Below are positions 21,735-34,108 of a DNA stretch of 64,000 nucleotides, one piece after another. The number at the start of each line of letters is the position of its first letter. The first letter of the stretch is position 1. The notes beneath the pieces were generated by a model. It saw nothing but the letters and a program-made list of their open reading frames with translations. It did no database searches and was not told the origin of the DNA. The stretch covers positions 29,392,590 to 29,456,589 of the forward strand of contig CM057157.1 of NCBI GenBank assembly GCA_029962745.1. The letters are read 5' to 3'. A program made the position numbers and the translations under genes. The DNA comes from Echinometra lucunter. Its lineage: Eukaryota; Echinodermata; Echinoidea; Camarodonta; Echinometridae.

Positions 21735-22083
21735 CTGCTTTCACACCTAGGTACGGTCGCTGCGAGCGGTCGCTGCGACCGATCGTTTTGGTCAAAAACG
21801 ATCGGTCGCTGAGTACGGTCGGTGAGGTACTTCAGCGATCGATCGCGACCGATGCAAGCTAGATGTGAAAGCACATCGTACTCAGCGACCGATCGAAATG
21901 CAATGACCCCCCATACATGCCTACGCACTATCTCTACTTCCGCTTCCGGCTAGGTCAGCTATACAGCGACCGATCGCTCTGGGCCTGACCAAATTTTGAC
22001 AGAGGTGTGAAAGCACGTCCGATCGGTCGCAGCGACCGCTCGCAGCGACCGCTCGCAGCGACCGTACCTTGGTGTGAAAGCAG
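21735..22083. mobile_element. 349-bp MITE with long TIRs and TA flanks
   Basis: The left end CTGCTTTCACACC followed by AGGTACGGTCGCTGCGAGCG is inverted at the right end, with TA on both sides (21733-21734, 22084-22085). Arms and interior are tandem GGTCGCTGCGA/GCGACCGATCG units. It sits 15 bp from the previous MITE. Confidence 0.75.
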
Positions 22084-22827
22084 TATGAGTCACAGCTGAG
22101 GGGTAAAAGATATTCTGAAATCTTACATTTGGGGGTTTCCTTGGCAACACGACTTTAAAAAAAAACTTTAGGCGGATAATTTTCTGCTAATGAAATCATG
22201 CTCTTTTAAATGAACTAACATTGTTTTGTGCATCGGGTACCCCTTTAAAGCAGGAAATTTCCGCTTGTTTGTATATATATATATATATACAGGTTAGTTA
22301 AAAACCAAATCCGTCTGGCCAGGGGCAGAGGCAAATCATACTGTGCGTCTGACTCTGAAACGGGTTTTATTTAATATCTTTTGTCGCATCCTGGCTACTG
22401 ACGACGAATGCGACGAACTAACCTGTAGAAAGCAAGTACGATTTTGCGCATCCAAAACGTTTCACGAACCGCCACAAGCGATCGTGTCGCGCTGTGTTGT
22501 GTCACTAAATTCACGAACCGGCACAAGCGCGCGCCGTTGAGTTTTTCTGTATAGAACTCAATGGCGCGTAATGGCGCGCACCCTTTTGCCGATTCGTGGA
22601 TATTTTTTAATGTAGATTTTCAGGCTCGTGTCGTTTTGGCACTTTAATTATCTCTTAAATTAGATAGAATTGGGTTCTAAAATTTTGTGAAATGAAAGAC
22701 CATGGCCATGAAAGAGAATGATAAAACTGAAAATAACTCAAATTTGACCTTTTGACGCTATTTCGGGGGTTTGTGCCACTTTGTAAATTCAGCGACGATA
22801 TACACACACACCCTCACACACACCTGT

Positions 22828-22876
<49 letters not shown>

Positions 22877-23226
22877 TAATTGAAAATTAGTCTGCTTGGC
22901 ATCTAGATAATACAAGAATCAGAGTTGGTCGTAGAATACAGCAATGGAAATACCCTAGGGTTGGTCTATCAGGGGGGACCCAACGCCGGGTAGACTGTCG
23001 GTGTGTATCTCCATTGCTGCTTTATGCACATAATGCAGCAATGGAAATACACACAACAGAGTCTACCCGGGGTAGGGTCCCCTCAGGTAGACCAACTGCG
23101 GGTAATTGACTTGGGAACTTAAACATTTCATCTATGTTTTTACCTAAAATGTTTAAGTTCCCCAGTCTACCGGGGGTGGGGGCTATCCCGGGCAGGCTCT
23201 CATGTAAGTATTTCCATTTCTGCATA

Positions 23227-23264
<38 letters not shown>
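22084..23264. repeat. (TA)n runs and short inverted repeats in an intron
   Basis: (TA)n at 22271-22290, 22824-22872 and 23222-23258. Between them, GCAGCAATGGAAATACACAC and its near-complement GTGTGTATCTCCATTGCTGC form an inverted pair (23001-23056). AAACATTTCAT and ATGTTTAAG form a second small hairpin. No coding signal. Confidence 0.6.
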
Positions 23265-23266
<2 letters not shown>

Positions 23267-23650
23267 CTTAAAACCAAAATAAGTAAGTCCCCCCTAGCAT
23301 TTTTCGGATATATCAAAAATTATTTTACCGATTTTGATCATTCAAATGGTAAAGGATAGGGAATTTTCCTACGCATAAAATGAATGGTATGTGTCTGCTA
23401 GTTGATGGCATTGTTGGTGCGCAATCATGCATTTTGTGGCAAAAGATGTGGAATAAAAAGTTGCACTTTAGTGATTTGTGTAATAAGCTTCTACACGAAT
23501 CAGTAGAGAATCACGCATGTTTCTGAACTTTCAAACACCATTTATTGAATGTCACTCTATGTTTTACTTTTAATAAGCATCACAGTGGATGAAGTGTTCA
23601 ATAACTGATAGGTCTATCATCTGCTACAGTGCTACCTAAAGAAGATCGAT

Positions 23651-23701
<51 letters not shown>

Positions 23702-23805
23702 GAGAAGGGTAGGAGGAGCTCAAACGTGACTGCATCGCGGATGTAGTGGGCTCCCAAGTTGGAAGCGTGATGATGTGCGGTGGCATCGATCAACGGTTCG
23801 GTGTA

Positions 23806-24180
23806 AAAATGTCAGAGGAAAAAATGTCAGAGGTAAAAATGTCAGAGGTAAAAATGTCAGAGGTAAAAATGTCAGAGGAAAAAATGTCAGAGGAAAAAAT
23901 GTCAGAGGTAAAAATGTCAGAGGTAAAAATGTCAGAGGTAAAAATGTCAGAGGTAAAAATGTCAGAGGTAAAAATGTCAGAGGTAAAAATGTCAGAGGTA
24001 AAAATGTCAGAGGTAAAAATGTCAGAGGTAAAAATGTCAGAGGTAAAAATGTCAGAGGAAAAAATGTCAGAGGTAAAAATGTCAGAGGTAAAAATGTCAG
24101 AGGTAATAATTTCAGGGGAAAAAATGTCAGAGGTAAATATGTCAGACGTAAAAATGTCATGGATAAAAATGTCAGCTCTG
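23806..24180 (+). repeat. 15-bp minisatellite, left arm (about 25 units)
   Basis: The unit AAAATGTCAGAGGTA varies mainly at GTA/GAA. As 15 is a multiple of 3, all frames stay open and read as five-residue repeats (MSEVK in one frame). This is a by-product, not evidence of a gene. Confidence 0.9.
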
Positions 24181-25282
24181 AAAATGCCGAAGTGAACGTG
24201 TTACAGGTAAGGATATTGAATTTGAAATTAAGAAAAGCACGAGATATTAAAAAAATAATTCATACTGTATAAATGGAGTGATCACAATAATACTGCTCTC
24301 TGTAAAAGTGTGTATATTCAGTCATTCGACTGGCCTTCCTGTCTTACTCATTTGATGTGAAAGTGATAATGCTGCCCCATTCAACCACCTAATGAGACCA
24401 GTCTTGTTTTGGCCGGGAGAACATCCTGGTATGTGCGCATTGCCCAACAGTGTTTTGATCTTCCGAGCTCTTGTTTAGCTGACTCCAAATATAGCAGCAA
24501 ACGAATGCCCAGTTCTCTCTGTGTGTTTAAGATTTGACCGCTTGGCACGATTGCACTGTGAAACATATTTATGACAATTTCAGCAAGCGATAAGTAAATC
24601 GCGCGTTTTGGGTAAGAAATGTAGCATGGAATGATGTTCATTATTTTCTTTATGAGATTAATTAAGTTACAGGATTATATCTAAATGATTTAAGATCTTA
24701 AGTGGAATGACAGAATGGTAGATGAACTTAAAAAGGGATATCCACGTTTGATGTTTTGCATATGCTAACACAATTATCTAATTGAATAATTCTCTTTAAA
24801 AGTTGTAAATTCCGCAGCGTATCGGATGAAATAATACAAAAGGTTGAGAAATAGATCGAATTAACGATTCGATTTCGCTTACTTCCTATTCTTCCTTACG
24901 TATAAGGACAATAATATTGAAGCATTCGTTCACGTATACCACGCTTTATTGGAGTAGGGGGGAGGGAGCTTGTGAAGAGGAATGTACATATTAAAATCGC
25001 GCAGTCGTGTGGAATGTGTGTGGTCAGCTACTCGTGTTACCAACCCAGTTTTTCCCACCATCGTTTTTACAATGCCCGTCCCTGCGGTGAAAACGAGGGC
25101 AATGCGCACATACCAGAACATTCACCCCGCCAACACCATAACCGTTATTTCCAAATGGCCAAGACAAGGGCATTCAAGTATAGACACAGTATGTTTACAG
25201 AAAATATTTGAATATATCCCACTCCCCATAATTTCTATAATTCAGTATTCGTACATTAAACATTTCCAAATCTGGCATACCT

Positions 25283-25510
25283 CTGACATTAATTTTTACC
25301 TCTGACATTTTTACGTCTGACATTTTTACCTCTGATATTTTTACCTCTGACATTTTTACCTCTGACATTTTTACCTCTGACATTTTTACCTCTGACATTT
25401 TTTCCTCTGACATTTTTACCTCTGACATTTTTACCTCTGACATTTTTACCTCTGACATTTTTACCGCTGACATTTTTTCCTCTGACATTTTTACCTCTGA
25501 CATTTTTACC
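25283..25510 (-). repeat. 15-bp minisatellite, right arm (about 15 units)
   Basis: Same unit as the left array in opposite orientation (TACCTCTGACATTTT on the plus strand). The edge units include variants such as GACGTA and CGCTGA. Confidence 0.9.
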
Positions 25511-26785
25511 TGGCACCGTGCTGGAGTCGTCGGTCAGCTGTGGAGGAAAATGCTACTGAGCGTATGGAACGGCCTGCAAACTACTATGACTGAAACCCCA
25601 TCAAGAACCTCTCGGATAACATCATCACCACACTTCATCCACAGTGATGCTTATTAATTAATGTAAAACATAGAGTGGCATGCAATTAATCGTACTTGAA
25701 AGTTAAGAAACACGCGTGATGCTCTTCTTATTCGTGTAGAAGCTTACACAAATCACAAAAGTGCAACTTTTTATTCCACACCTTTTGTTATAAAATGCAT
25801 GATTGCACACCAACAATGCCTTCAACTGGCAGACACATACCATTCATTTTATGCGTAAGAAAATTCCCCATCCTTTACTGTTTGAATGATCAAAAATCGG
25901 TAAAATACTTTATGACATATAAGAAAAATGCTAAGGGGGGACTTACTTTTTTTAGTTGAGTGTATACATATATATCTTTATCTACAGATATCATTTTTTA
26001 TAAAATCAGTTCCACATACATGAATATATTCGAGAGACAAAGAGAATTAAAATACGAAGAATCAGCCTTCAAATTTTATTTTTGAAAAGCTCGTATTCAG
26101 CAATTTTGCTTGTCCCGTTCACTTCTTTGGTTCAGCTCAGCTCACCATATCCACCTAGAAGTTTTTGGTACATACTTTTTGCCACCCTTCCTTTGTACTC
26201 GGTTAATGAATTAACCTCGTCCTGCGAAATCAATACGGCTATTGCGAAATTAAGTGATCGCACTTTCGGAAGAGAACCCTCTACGAGTCATCGCAAATCG
26301 ATTCCGTGACCGTCGGCGATGCGCCTTGTACACCGCCGTTGATCGGTACTTGCTTGAGCTCAGAAAATTAAATGACATTGGCTAGGAATGATGCCGTCGA
26401 GTTTCATATCACGGAAGACAAGAATTTATGATCTAATTTCAATATTTCGAGCATGTTCATGAAAGGACACAAGATATTTAGCAGAATCCTAGACAACGTG
26501 CAGGTAAGTGAAATTTTATTTTTCTTCTTTACTTAGTGCCATTACATTTCACTTTCAGACTCGCGCCGTAATTTTGCTATTGCCTTGCTCATTCCGGCCT
26601 ACGGATGCTTTTTGCAGATATTCTCTGTACATGAAATTTACAAGTTACGACGTCTGTAACAAAAATTAAGTGTATTCATTGCCAAAACTTTAGTTTGGTG
26701 ACCACTCATTTCCTAGTAATTTCATAGTGATAGTTGCAAAGCAGTATTAGAAAAAAGTAAAAGGAGTATATCATAACAAACTCAC

Positions 26786-27085
26786 CATTTACGATTATTC
26801 TTATGATAGTGAGAACAAATGCACGAAAACAGTGTAAGGTGTCGCAGGCAGCAACTACATATGTTCCTTGGGCGTCTTCTCGTACATGGCCAATATCATA
26901 AGTGAAGCCACTATGGACAGATTCAGAGACGGGAGGTCTCCAAGAGCGGGTCCAAGAGGTCTCAGACGGGAAGAAATACCAGTTAAGTTCATATCCTCCC
27001 TGTGAAGTAACAGCCAGCGTTATGTTCGTCCCCGGGCGGACAGACAGGGTGATTCTTCCATTCTTTGGTTGCAGCTGTCCTTTCA
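26786..27085 (-). CDS. Receptor Ig-like domain exon upstream of the EGF modules
   Basis: Phase 1-1 exon of 300 bp (CAAAAG acceptor, AATG/GTGAGT donor). Blocks: GRITLSVRPGTNITLAVTSQ for strands A-B, YELNWYFFPSE with the strand C Trp, YDIGHVREDAQGTYVVAAC for the D.G.Y motif of strand F, and FVLTIIRIIVN for strand G. The usual B-F cysteine pair is missing: strand B has Val, and the two Cys (ACDTLHC) sit in the F-G hairpin. One NIT glycosylation site. In Tie receptors an Ig domain lies in this place. Confidence 0.8.
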
Positions 27086-27299
27086 CTTTTGATCAATGAA
27101 AGAAACGACATTCAAATTCCTTCTAAAAAGCTATTCCAAACAGAAACATCCACAAATGCATTATCGTGAAATAAGTCACCACTCCATTTACTGCCGTTTA
27201 TTTCGTCAGTGCTGGTGATAGCTTTCCACTCCCATAGACTTGTACACAATACTTGTACATAATGCGAGCGCACACGCGAGAAAAAAGGTGACAAATTTC

Positions 27300-28555
27300 A
27301 CGATAAGGCCAATTTTTAAAGTTTTCTTTCCTTTTTTAACGGTGATGACATTGTTGCAATTGAATTTAAAACAATTTTGGTATTTGCCCCCTTCCCCCTT
27401 TTTTCAGGGCTTGCTTGAGCCGCCAACGCGAGAGGGTAGGATGACTTACGAAAAGCGTGCATGAATTTTTATAAATATCACAGTGCGCGATTGTAAACAA
27501 GATGGACTAAACCGTGAAGTTATGCTCTGAGGATGACTGTAAGGATAGATGCGGGGAATGAATGGTGGCTTATTTCACGAGAACGCCTTAAAGTTAATAG
27601 TGTAATGCCTCACTTACACACAACAGTGTTTTCTCAGAATAGGCCATTTTCGGAATGCATTCAAGTTTATGCTTACGTGTCTTGTACACAATCGCACAAT
27701 GCGATATTTTTTTTCTAGAGATATTTTATTTCCTTCCTCTCATACAGCAATACATAAAATTATCAAATTAAATCATGTAAAAAGAGATCAGAGCACAAAA
27801 CATATTCATGAACAGTTAATCATATACATTTAGATTCATCAATTGATTAAAAAAAAAAACTTAATTACATCACCTCAAAGATCATAGAGAAATCTGAAAT
27901 TATACATGATTATACAATATCCTTTTTTTCCTCCAAATAAAACAGCTTTAAACAACGAAAAAGAGAGTATGCACACACACAACACACACACACACCCTCA
28001 CCCTCCCTCACACACACCCTCACCCTCCCTCACACACACATTCACACATCCGCCCTCCTACACACGTATAAAGTTATTCTGCGCCGGTTATGATAGGTAA
28101 AAAAGAAAAGACGAACGTAAAACAAAAAACCGTAGAGATGAAAATATTTCCGATATATTTCGGGCATAGTCCTTTGTCAAGGAATGATTGAGCGCCATGG
28201 TATGCTTCGCATCAAAAGTAAACAAAAAAACGCGCCAAAATGGTCGCGTGGAAACAGACAATTCAGATACGCCAATATGTGACGTAGAAATACATCAGAA
28301 CAAAGAGAAAAAGAGTGAGAAAGAGCTAGAGGCATTCAGAGAAAGAAAAGGGAAGAGAAAAAATGAAGAGTGTGTGTGTGTGTGTGTGGGGGGGGGGGGG
28401 AATAGGAGATGGAAGAAGGAAGAGAGAAAAAAGGGGAAAGAAGCTGGAAAAGAAAGGAAAACAGAAAAATAGGAGAGGAGAGGAGAAGCATACAGAAAAT
28501 GAAACATAGGAAGAAAGAGAAAGAGAAAGAGAAAGGAGTAGAAAAAAGCAAATTA
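27300..28555. other. Intronic DNA with CA and GA runs
   Basis: Inverted retroelement-like tail near 27715-27840, (CA)n with CCCTCAC blocks at 27970-28050, (TG)n and poly-G at 28370-28401, and GA-rich DNA at 28400-28550. No exon supported. Confidence 0.4.
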
Positions 28556-28557
28556 CG

Positions 28558-28990
28558 TGACATGAAAAGATCGAAAAGTCACATTGATCCCTCTGGATTG
28601 GAGGCAGCCAAGTCGGTAAATGATGCGTTCCTCCTCTCGCGAGCGTAACTCGTCGGTGTAGAAACAAATGCGGACTGCGCACAATTCGAAGTTCTGAAGG
28701 TCATGGTTGGGAGAATTGAAGTGAGCCACGGGCAATCCAGTAGTGTTGAGTCGTATGGATCTCAAATATTCTGTCACATGATCACTAATCTACGCTTAGT
28801 TTCTCCTACGTAAAGTTGATGACACTGGGTGCAATGGATAGCATAAATGCAATCATTCGTTGCGCAGGAAGACTTTCCATGGATAACCCATTGGGACTTG
28901 GGACCTCTAATAGTGGCAGTGGTGACTTTGCATGTGTTTACATCTGGGTCTGTTACAGGGATGAGTACCGCTCTGGGAGAAGTCAGGAGT
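28558..28990 (-). mobile_element. Penelope-like retroelement fragment with GIY-YIG endonuclease motif (copy A)
   Basis: The minus strand reads KVTTATIRGPKSQWVI, then SCATNDCIYAIHCTQCHQ and LYVGETKRRL. The CIYAI and LYVGET boxes are the two halves of a GIY-YIG endonuclease. After a frame shift it continues VAHFNSPNHD, FELCAVRICF and SREEERIIYRLGCL, the usual C-terminal end of Penelope-like endonucleases. Reverse transcriptase is not recognisable upstream. Frameshifts make it inactive. Confidence 0.6.
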
Positions 28991-28999
28991 ATATACTCG

Positions 29000-31834
29000 C
29001 CAGTCGGGAAGATACCAAGGATTCTTAATGCTCTTTCTCTTTCTTCATCTTCTTCCTCTTTTCTTCTGTTTTATTGTTACGTCACATATTGGGCGTATCC
29101 TAATTGCCTGTTTCCACTCGACCATTTGGGCATGTTTGTTTGCTTTTGATGTGATGCATACTATGACGCTCAATAAATTTTGTCATGCCTTGATGTTGCA
29201 ACTTCATTAACCATCGCAATAAGGTATATAGGGTACGTCCCCAAATTAAAAAAAAAAAAAGCTGAAAAAGCTATAATAGAATATGTCCCCCCCCCCCCGG
29301 GGGGCGCTTGAGCCGAGGAACAGGGGAGCACAGTGCAACCACTTTTCCAAGCAACCAAAAATTTATGTCCCTCTTTTTACCCATGAAAAAAGCCTCTTTT
29401 CAAACCTGTTCAGTTCCTCCTTTTCCTCTTACATGAGCCAATTTACATTCTCAATAAGTAGGCCTACCTTTCACGACCTATTAAAAGTGTGTGATACTTC
29501 CATGAAATAGGGATTTTGTAGGGATGTAGAATGGAGTTTTAACATATTTTTTGCAATTACAGGTCAGGGTTTAGTACTGAAAATCAAGGAAATGTCAACT
29601 TCGTTATCTAAATGATTGAAAACTTGGTCTTACATTCATTAAGAATGGTCCTAACAGCGGTATATATTCTTCGTTTAGGCCCATCTTAAAAAAATGTTTA
29701 CTGCAGCCATATTCTAGTCGGAATTAAGTAGCGTTCACGCACAGAATCACAGGCTTATAGTTGAATAGATACATAATACATATGTACATCATTCTGCACT
29801 CTATGACTGCAACAATCATATTAAAAAAAAAACCCATCTTTTTGAAATGTACAATTGAATTGGAAACATGCTTGTGGTGTAAGGGTGTTCAGATAACGTT
29901 GATTTAATCCATACGGCTAACATAACACGAAGAGGTACCCCTAAAGGAACTAAAACAATACAAGAAGGCTGCCAACCTGCTTGCGCACATTAATACCCGT
30001 TCATTAGGAGCAGGCCTACTCTCATTCTAGGTGCAAAAAAGTACACTCACAGTTGTTTACACATATTAAGTTGATATTAACATGATTCTTAGTAAAAAAA
30101 AACGTGATTTCTAATTGTAAAAATAACACTGAAATGATTTCCATGTCCCACAAACCCCTAAGTGGATGTGCATCCATATCTGATTGTGTGTATAAGGTTG
30201 TTTCGTCTCATCAAAGGTTGAATTCACAAGACTGACAACGCTATTAAAGTTCCGTATCACCGCACATGCAATTGGCACGTAGTTCAGTTTGAACGTTCTG
30301 TGTAAGTTGTCTTTGCGCTGTAAATCCTATACGCATACACTGGCAGATTTATGCAAATTATGCAAATTGCTCAAGGTGCTGTTTGGGCAACCAAGCTGAA
30401 AATGTTCATAAACCACAAAGGAACCTAAATCAATGAAAAAACTTCGATGGAAAGAACTTTTCTAGGTTACACTGTTAGCTAAATAGGACTGTCAAACCGA
30501 CTATAATCTATTTTCCTGCTCACGTCGAGACAGTGCCTAAAATAAAAACCCCTTTTCACTTTTGACCTTTTTTTCGGTCGTGATAAGATCTCAAATATGC
30601 ATTGAAAATTATAGCTTGACCAATATGGAAAACTGCAGGCTTAACTGATGAAAATAACAATAATAGGCACTAGGCTTAAGATAATTTTGAGACATCTTTA
30701 TCATCAAATCACTTTAATTTATAGAATGCAAGTGCTTTTTTTCCCTCGCTCGCTTCGCTCGCTCGCAAACGAGTAATTAGAGTAGTCTTTAAACAAGCCA
30801 AGTATATGTAAAGAAAAGAAAAATGTGTATCTTGAATTGTGTTAAAGAAAATGTACGGTATTTTCCTTTGTGTGTTCACCCCGAAGTTGTTAGTGCCCAT
30901 TTTAGTTTTCGCTGCTACCCCGGCTCTCCGGGGTAGAGGCACCTGAATTTTTTTTTCGCTTCTCAGCAAATATTTCGAGTGTCCCCCCCCCCCCCCCCAT
31001 TCAAAAACGGACTGACGCCCATGCCTCTCTCCCCTAACAAATATAGAAAGCCTGGCAATTAACAAAAAATAAATCAATTAATGAAACAAACAAAAAGAAA
31101 AAAAAAGGAAAAAATTCGACAATTTGCCTATCCATCCCAACCCCCGCCAACCATTCCCTCTTTCAGTCAACTCAGACAGCATTAAGAGGAATGCCAAAAC
31201 TTTTTCCCAGGAAAAAGTGTGTTGGGCATTTCATTTAGCTCAAACTCATGTGTATGCCACATCAAAAAGTGGTTGATTGAATATGCGTCCTCCATCTCCA
31301 CCCCCCCCCATTCGCCCATGGTTTTGAGTAAACACATCACTTTTAGTAAAAGTGTACAGTCCTTTCCCTCTTTGCAATGGATAAGAACTGCATGGGGAGC
31401 AATTTTGTTTCCTAATGCGGGGCAATTTTTGTTTCACCTGTCTGAGCTGTTACGCCCGGAGCAATGATCACCGAGGCAACTGTCCATCGCGAAACATTTG
31501 CCGCCAAAAGAAAATTTAACAAGAGCAACTATGAAATCTGGGTTTAATGTCGCCACAACAATGGTCCTCTGAGCATTGTCCTAGTAGCTATTGTTGATGC
31601 AATAATGATAATTGTAGCCGCGTCAATTGTGCCTGAGCAATCGACGTCGAAGATTTTAACGACGACACGCTCCTCTGTCACAGGAGATTCTGTTACCATG
31701 GTCCCTCAGCAATTATCGCGCACAAGGTGTCACTGTACTTGTTTGAAGTAATGATGGTCCTACCTGTTCCTGAGGATGTGACCACAATGTAACAAAACAA
31801 CAAAGATTCGATAATGAACATTAAAGTTACATAC
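29000..31834. other. Intronic part of copy A, no exon seen
   Basis: Mostly colinear with 52930-56921. Notable are poly-C at 29286-29298 and 30982-31000, and the palindrome-like CTCGCTCGCTTCGCTCGCTC at 30746. No frame with splice sites was found. Confidence 0.4.
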
Positions 31835-32173
31835 TGTCAAGGCGTGCAGGTATCGCTGATACCAAAGTTGAGCTGTGGTCACTCTCCGAGCTCAGTCTGC
31901 ATTCAAGTTTACTGCCATAGTATTCCTTATCGCGTAATAACCCCTCATGTACAAGAGATGACGAATTTAATCCCGTCACGATACTGGTCAGTAAGAGAAA
32001 TGGCTCAGGATAAGCTATTATGCCAAAAGGTCTAGGTCTATACACAGTTTGTAAACAATTCGGCTGTGAATAGGATTGGTTTTCTACAATTAAGAAAATC
32101 TTCCGAACATCAGGAGAAGCATACGAGTCGGGCACCACAAGATGGCTTTCGATCACCTGTTCACCGAAGATAC
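31835..32173 (-). CDS. Receptor Ig-like exon A1 (paralogue of 56922-57263)
   Basis: Phase 1-1 exon of 339 bp, acceptor TTTCTAG, donor GACA/GTATGT. It encodes GEQVIESHLVVPDSYASP, then KIFLIVENQSYSQPNCLQTV, a variable centre, GLNSSSLVHEG, a second variable patch and LECRLSSESDHSSTLVSAIP. The two cysteines lie about 51 residues apart and the G.KLEC box resembles an Ig strand F, so I call it Ig-like; no strand C Trp is seen and the call is tentative. N-glycosylation sites NQS and NSS are shared with the paralogue. The frame is open and both splice sites intact. A phase-compatible slot lies between the lectin exons and the next Ig exon. Confidence 0.7.
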
Positions 32174-32325
32174 CTAGAAAATGAATGTAAGAGAAGACAA
32201 AAAAATACAACTGTTGATATCGGCACCGCTGCGGTGGTGTTTCCAATAACAGATTTTCGACGTAGCGGGCACCGCTGCGGTTTCCCAGTGTGATTATTAT
32301 TCTTACGTTGTGGGCCCCGCTGCTG

Positions 32326-34108
32326 CCCAGGTCAGTTCAAGGCAACTGGTATTGGTACCAGTTGATACCAGTTAAATGAACTGGTTTCAATATGGAAATT
32401 GGTATAATGGAGTCAACTGGAATCAACTGGATTCCAGTTGACAAATTTCAATTTCAACTGAACTGATACTTCCAACTGGTACCAGTAAGGACCAGTATAC
32501 CAAGTTCCATATTGAAACTAGTCCACTTAACTGGAATCAACTGGTACAAGTACCAGTTGCCTTGAACTGGTCCTTTCTGGATACTTTATCTGGATACCAA
32601 TTGGAACCAGTTGTAACCAGTTGAAACCAATTAATTAAGGCTTCCAGTTTTCAATCTTAATTAGTTACAGGTACTAAAATTAATTAGTATGCCTACTTGT
32701 TCTAATGTTTGTCAGTGCAATCACAACTGTATATGGAAGCACTGGTTTGCCTCCAATCTGTCTGTAAAGGGCATTGGAGATTGAAGACTTGCATAAGTAT
32801 TATGGTTACATGTTGTTGTTGAATTGGGTTTTTGCAGACGTGTATCAATGATTATTTACGTCTGGGACCTACGTTTAACCATCCGTCACCATCCGAAAGA
32901 CGTGGCAAATGTAGATTCATACCCTGCCAGAGGACATAAGTGCCGCGGAATGGATTCGAACCCCGGACCTTGTGGTTCAAAGTCCGGTGACTTATCCACT
33001 GAGCCACAACACCTCTACATGTATGGTAACAAGAATGTTCTCCATATACTTGTATTCAAATAAATGCACTTTAGGTTCTGGCTAGTACTTCCTAGTTCAT
33101 GTTTAATTACCTGTTGTTGATACAAATCGATGTAATGTCTTAATGATTGTTAATTTCACTTTCTCTGTATTTTTGAAATGTATTACACAAGACTAAATCA
33201 TCATTAGTTAAGAAATGTGTGGAAAATTCAAATGAATTACATTAAAATATGAATCTGCTCACATCCAATAGTCATTTTGCAAATTAACTGGTTTTAACTG
33301 GTATTCAAATGTTAGTTTTCTCCTGGTTTCAACAATAAGCAGTCACCAGTTGAATATAGTGGTTTCAACTGGAAATGGTTTAAACTGGTAGTTTGCTCCA
33401 GTTGTAGATACTGGTTTCAACTGTGAGTATCCTAGTTTTTACAAAATAATGGAAACAGAGTTGCCTTAATTCATCCAACTTTTTGTTTCTTCTTAAAGCT
33501 AATAGAACCCATTAAAACCAGTAAGATTAAATGGGGAAATTTCCGACTGGTTTCATCTGGAATCAACAGGCAGTTACTCCATTTGGAGACACTTTAGTTT
33601 ATATCATGATTGCTTTCTTAAGTGGAATCAACTGGTAACTCCGCCAGTCCTTTACGTGGATGATTTTAACTGGTATCAAATGGAGTTTGGTCCAGTTGCT
33701 TCCACTGGAACCAGCTTGCATGTTTCTATTTGTCATTTTATTCCACTGGTTTCAACTGGAATCAACTTGTAAATTTGCCAGTTATGATCAATAGATTTCA
33801 ACTGGTATTTGCTTCAACTGGAATCAACTTGTATATTTTGATATGCCAGTTTATTTCTTTGCTTTCAAGTGGAATCAACTGGTAAATCTGTCAACTGGTT
33901 TTTAACTGGCATAATTTTGCTCAGTTTATTCCACTAATTTCAACTGGAATAAGCTGGTGTATAAAGTGATCTAGTTACTTCCAGTTGAAACCAGTTGAAT
34001 AAATGGGCACATATACCAGTTCGGTCAAATGGATTCATCTGGTACCAGTTGACTCCAGTTGATAATAGTTGAAAATTCAACTGGCTTTAACTGTTTTTTC
34101 GACCTGGG
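32326..34108. mobile_element. CCAGTTG-rich foldback element, copy A
   Basis: Ends CCCAGGTC (32326) and GACCTGGG (34108) are inverted. Inside, dozens of units of the form CAACTGG(T/A)..CCAGTTG, often TTTCAACTGGAATCAACTGG, occur in both orientations, densest within 500 bp of each end. Repeated AACTGG/CCAGTT boxes match E-box, Myb (YAACKG) and Grainyhead-like cores, although binding is not shown. A tRNA-derived SINE lies in the middle. No protein is encoded. Confidence 0.65.
32835..33016 (-). mobile_element. tRNA-derived SINE inside the foldback (copy A)
   Basis: On the minus strand GTTGTGGCTCAGTGGATAAG has the A-box form and GGGGTTCGAATCC the B-box, about 30 bases apart, with a loop ACTTTGAACC between. 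The body follows with TTTCGGATGGTGACGG and GGTCCCAGACGT. The acceptor stem does not pair, so it is a SINE head and not a tRNA gene. The same SINE is at the same place in copy B. Confidence 0.65.

Larger units (their letters stand above)
23265..25965. mobile_element. 2.7-kb foldback element with inverted minisatellite arms
   Basis: Outer ends share AAGTAAGTCCCCCCT followed by AGCATTTTTC in inverted orientation (23281 and 25949). The arms match for about 450-540 bp, including AAAATGAATGGTATGTGTCT and AAGCTTCTACACGAAT boxes. Each arm then enters a 15-bp minisatellite (23806-24180 and 25283-25510) in opposite orientation. The 1.1-kb centre keeps weaker inverted similarity (CTGGTATGTGCGCATTGCCC). 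No transposase is seen. The flanks are (TA)n. Confidence 0.75.

Noticed and set aside
23746..24272. Long plus-strand frames of MSEVK or KNVRG repeats (also 25195-25516 minus)
   Set aside because: All frames are open only because the minisatellite unit is 15 bp; no start context, splice sites or flanking domains.
23806..25510. CRISPR-like array
   Set aside because: Units are contiguous 15-bp repeats without unique spacers, in a eukaryotic genome.
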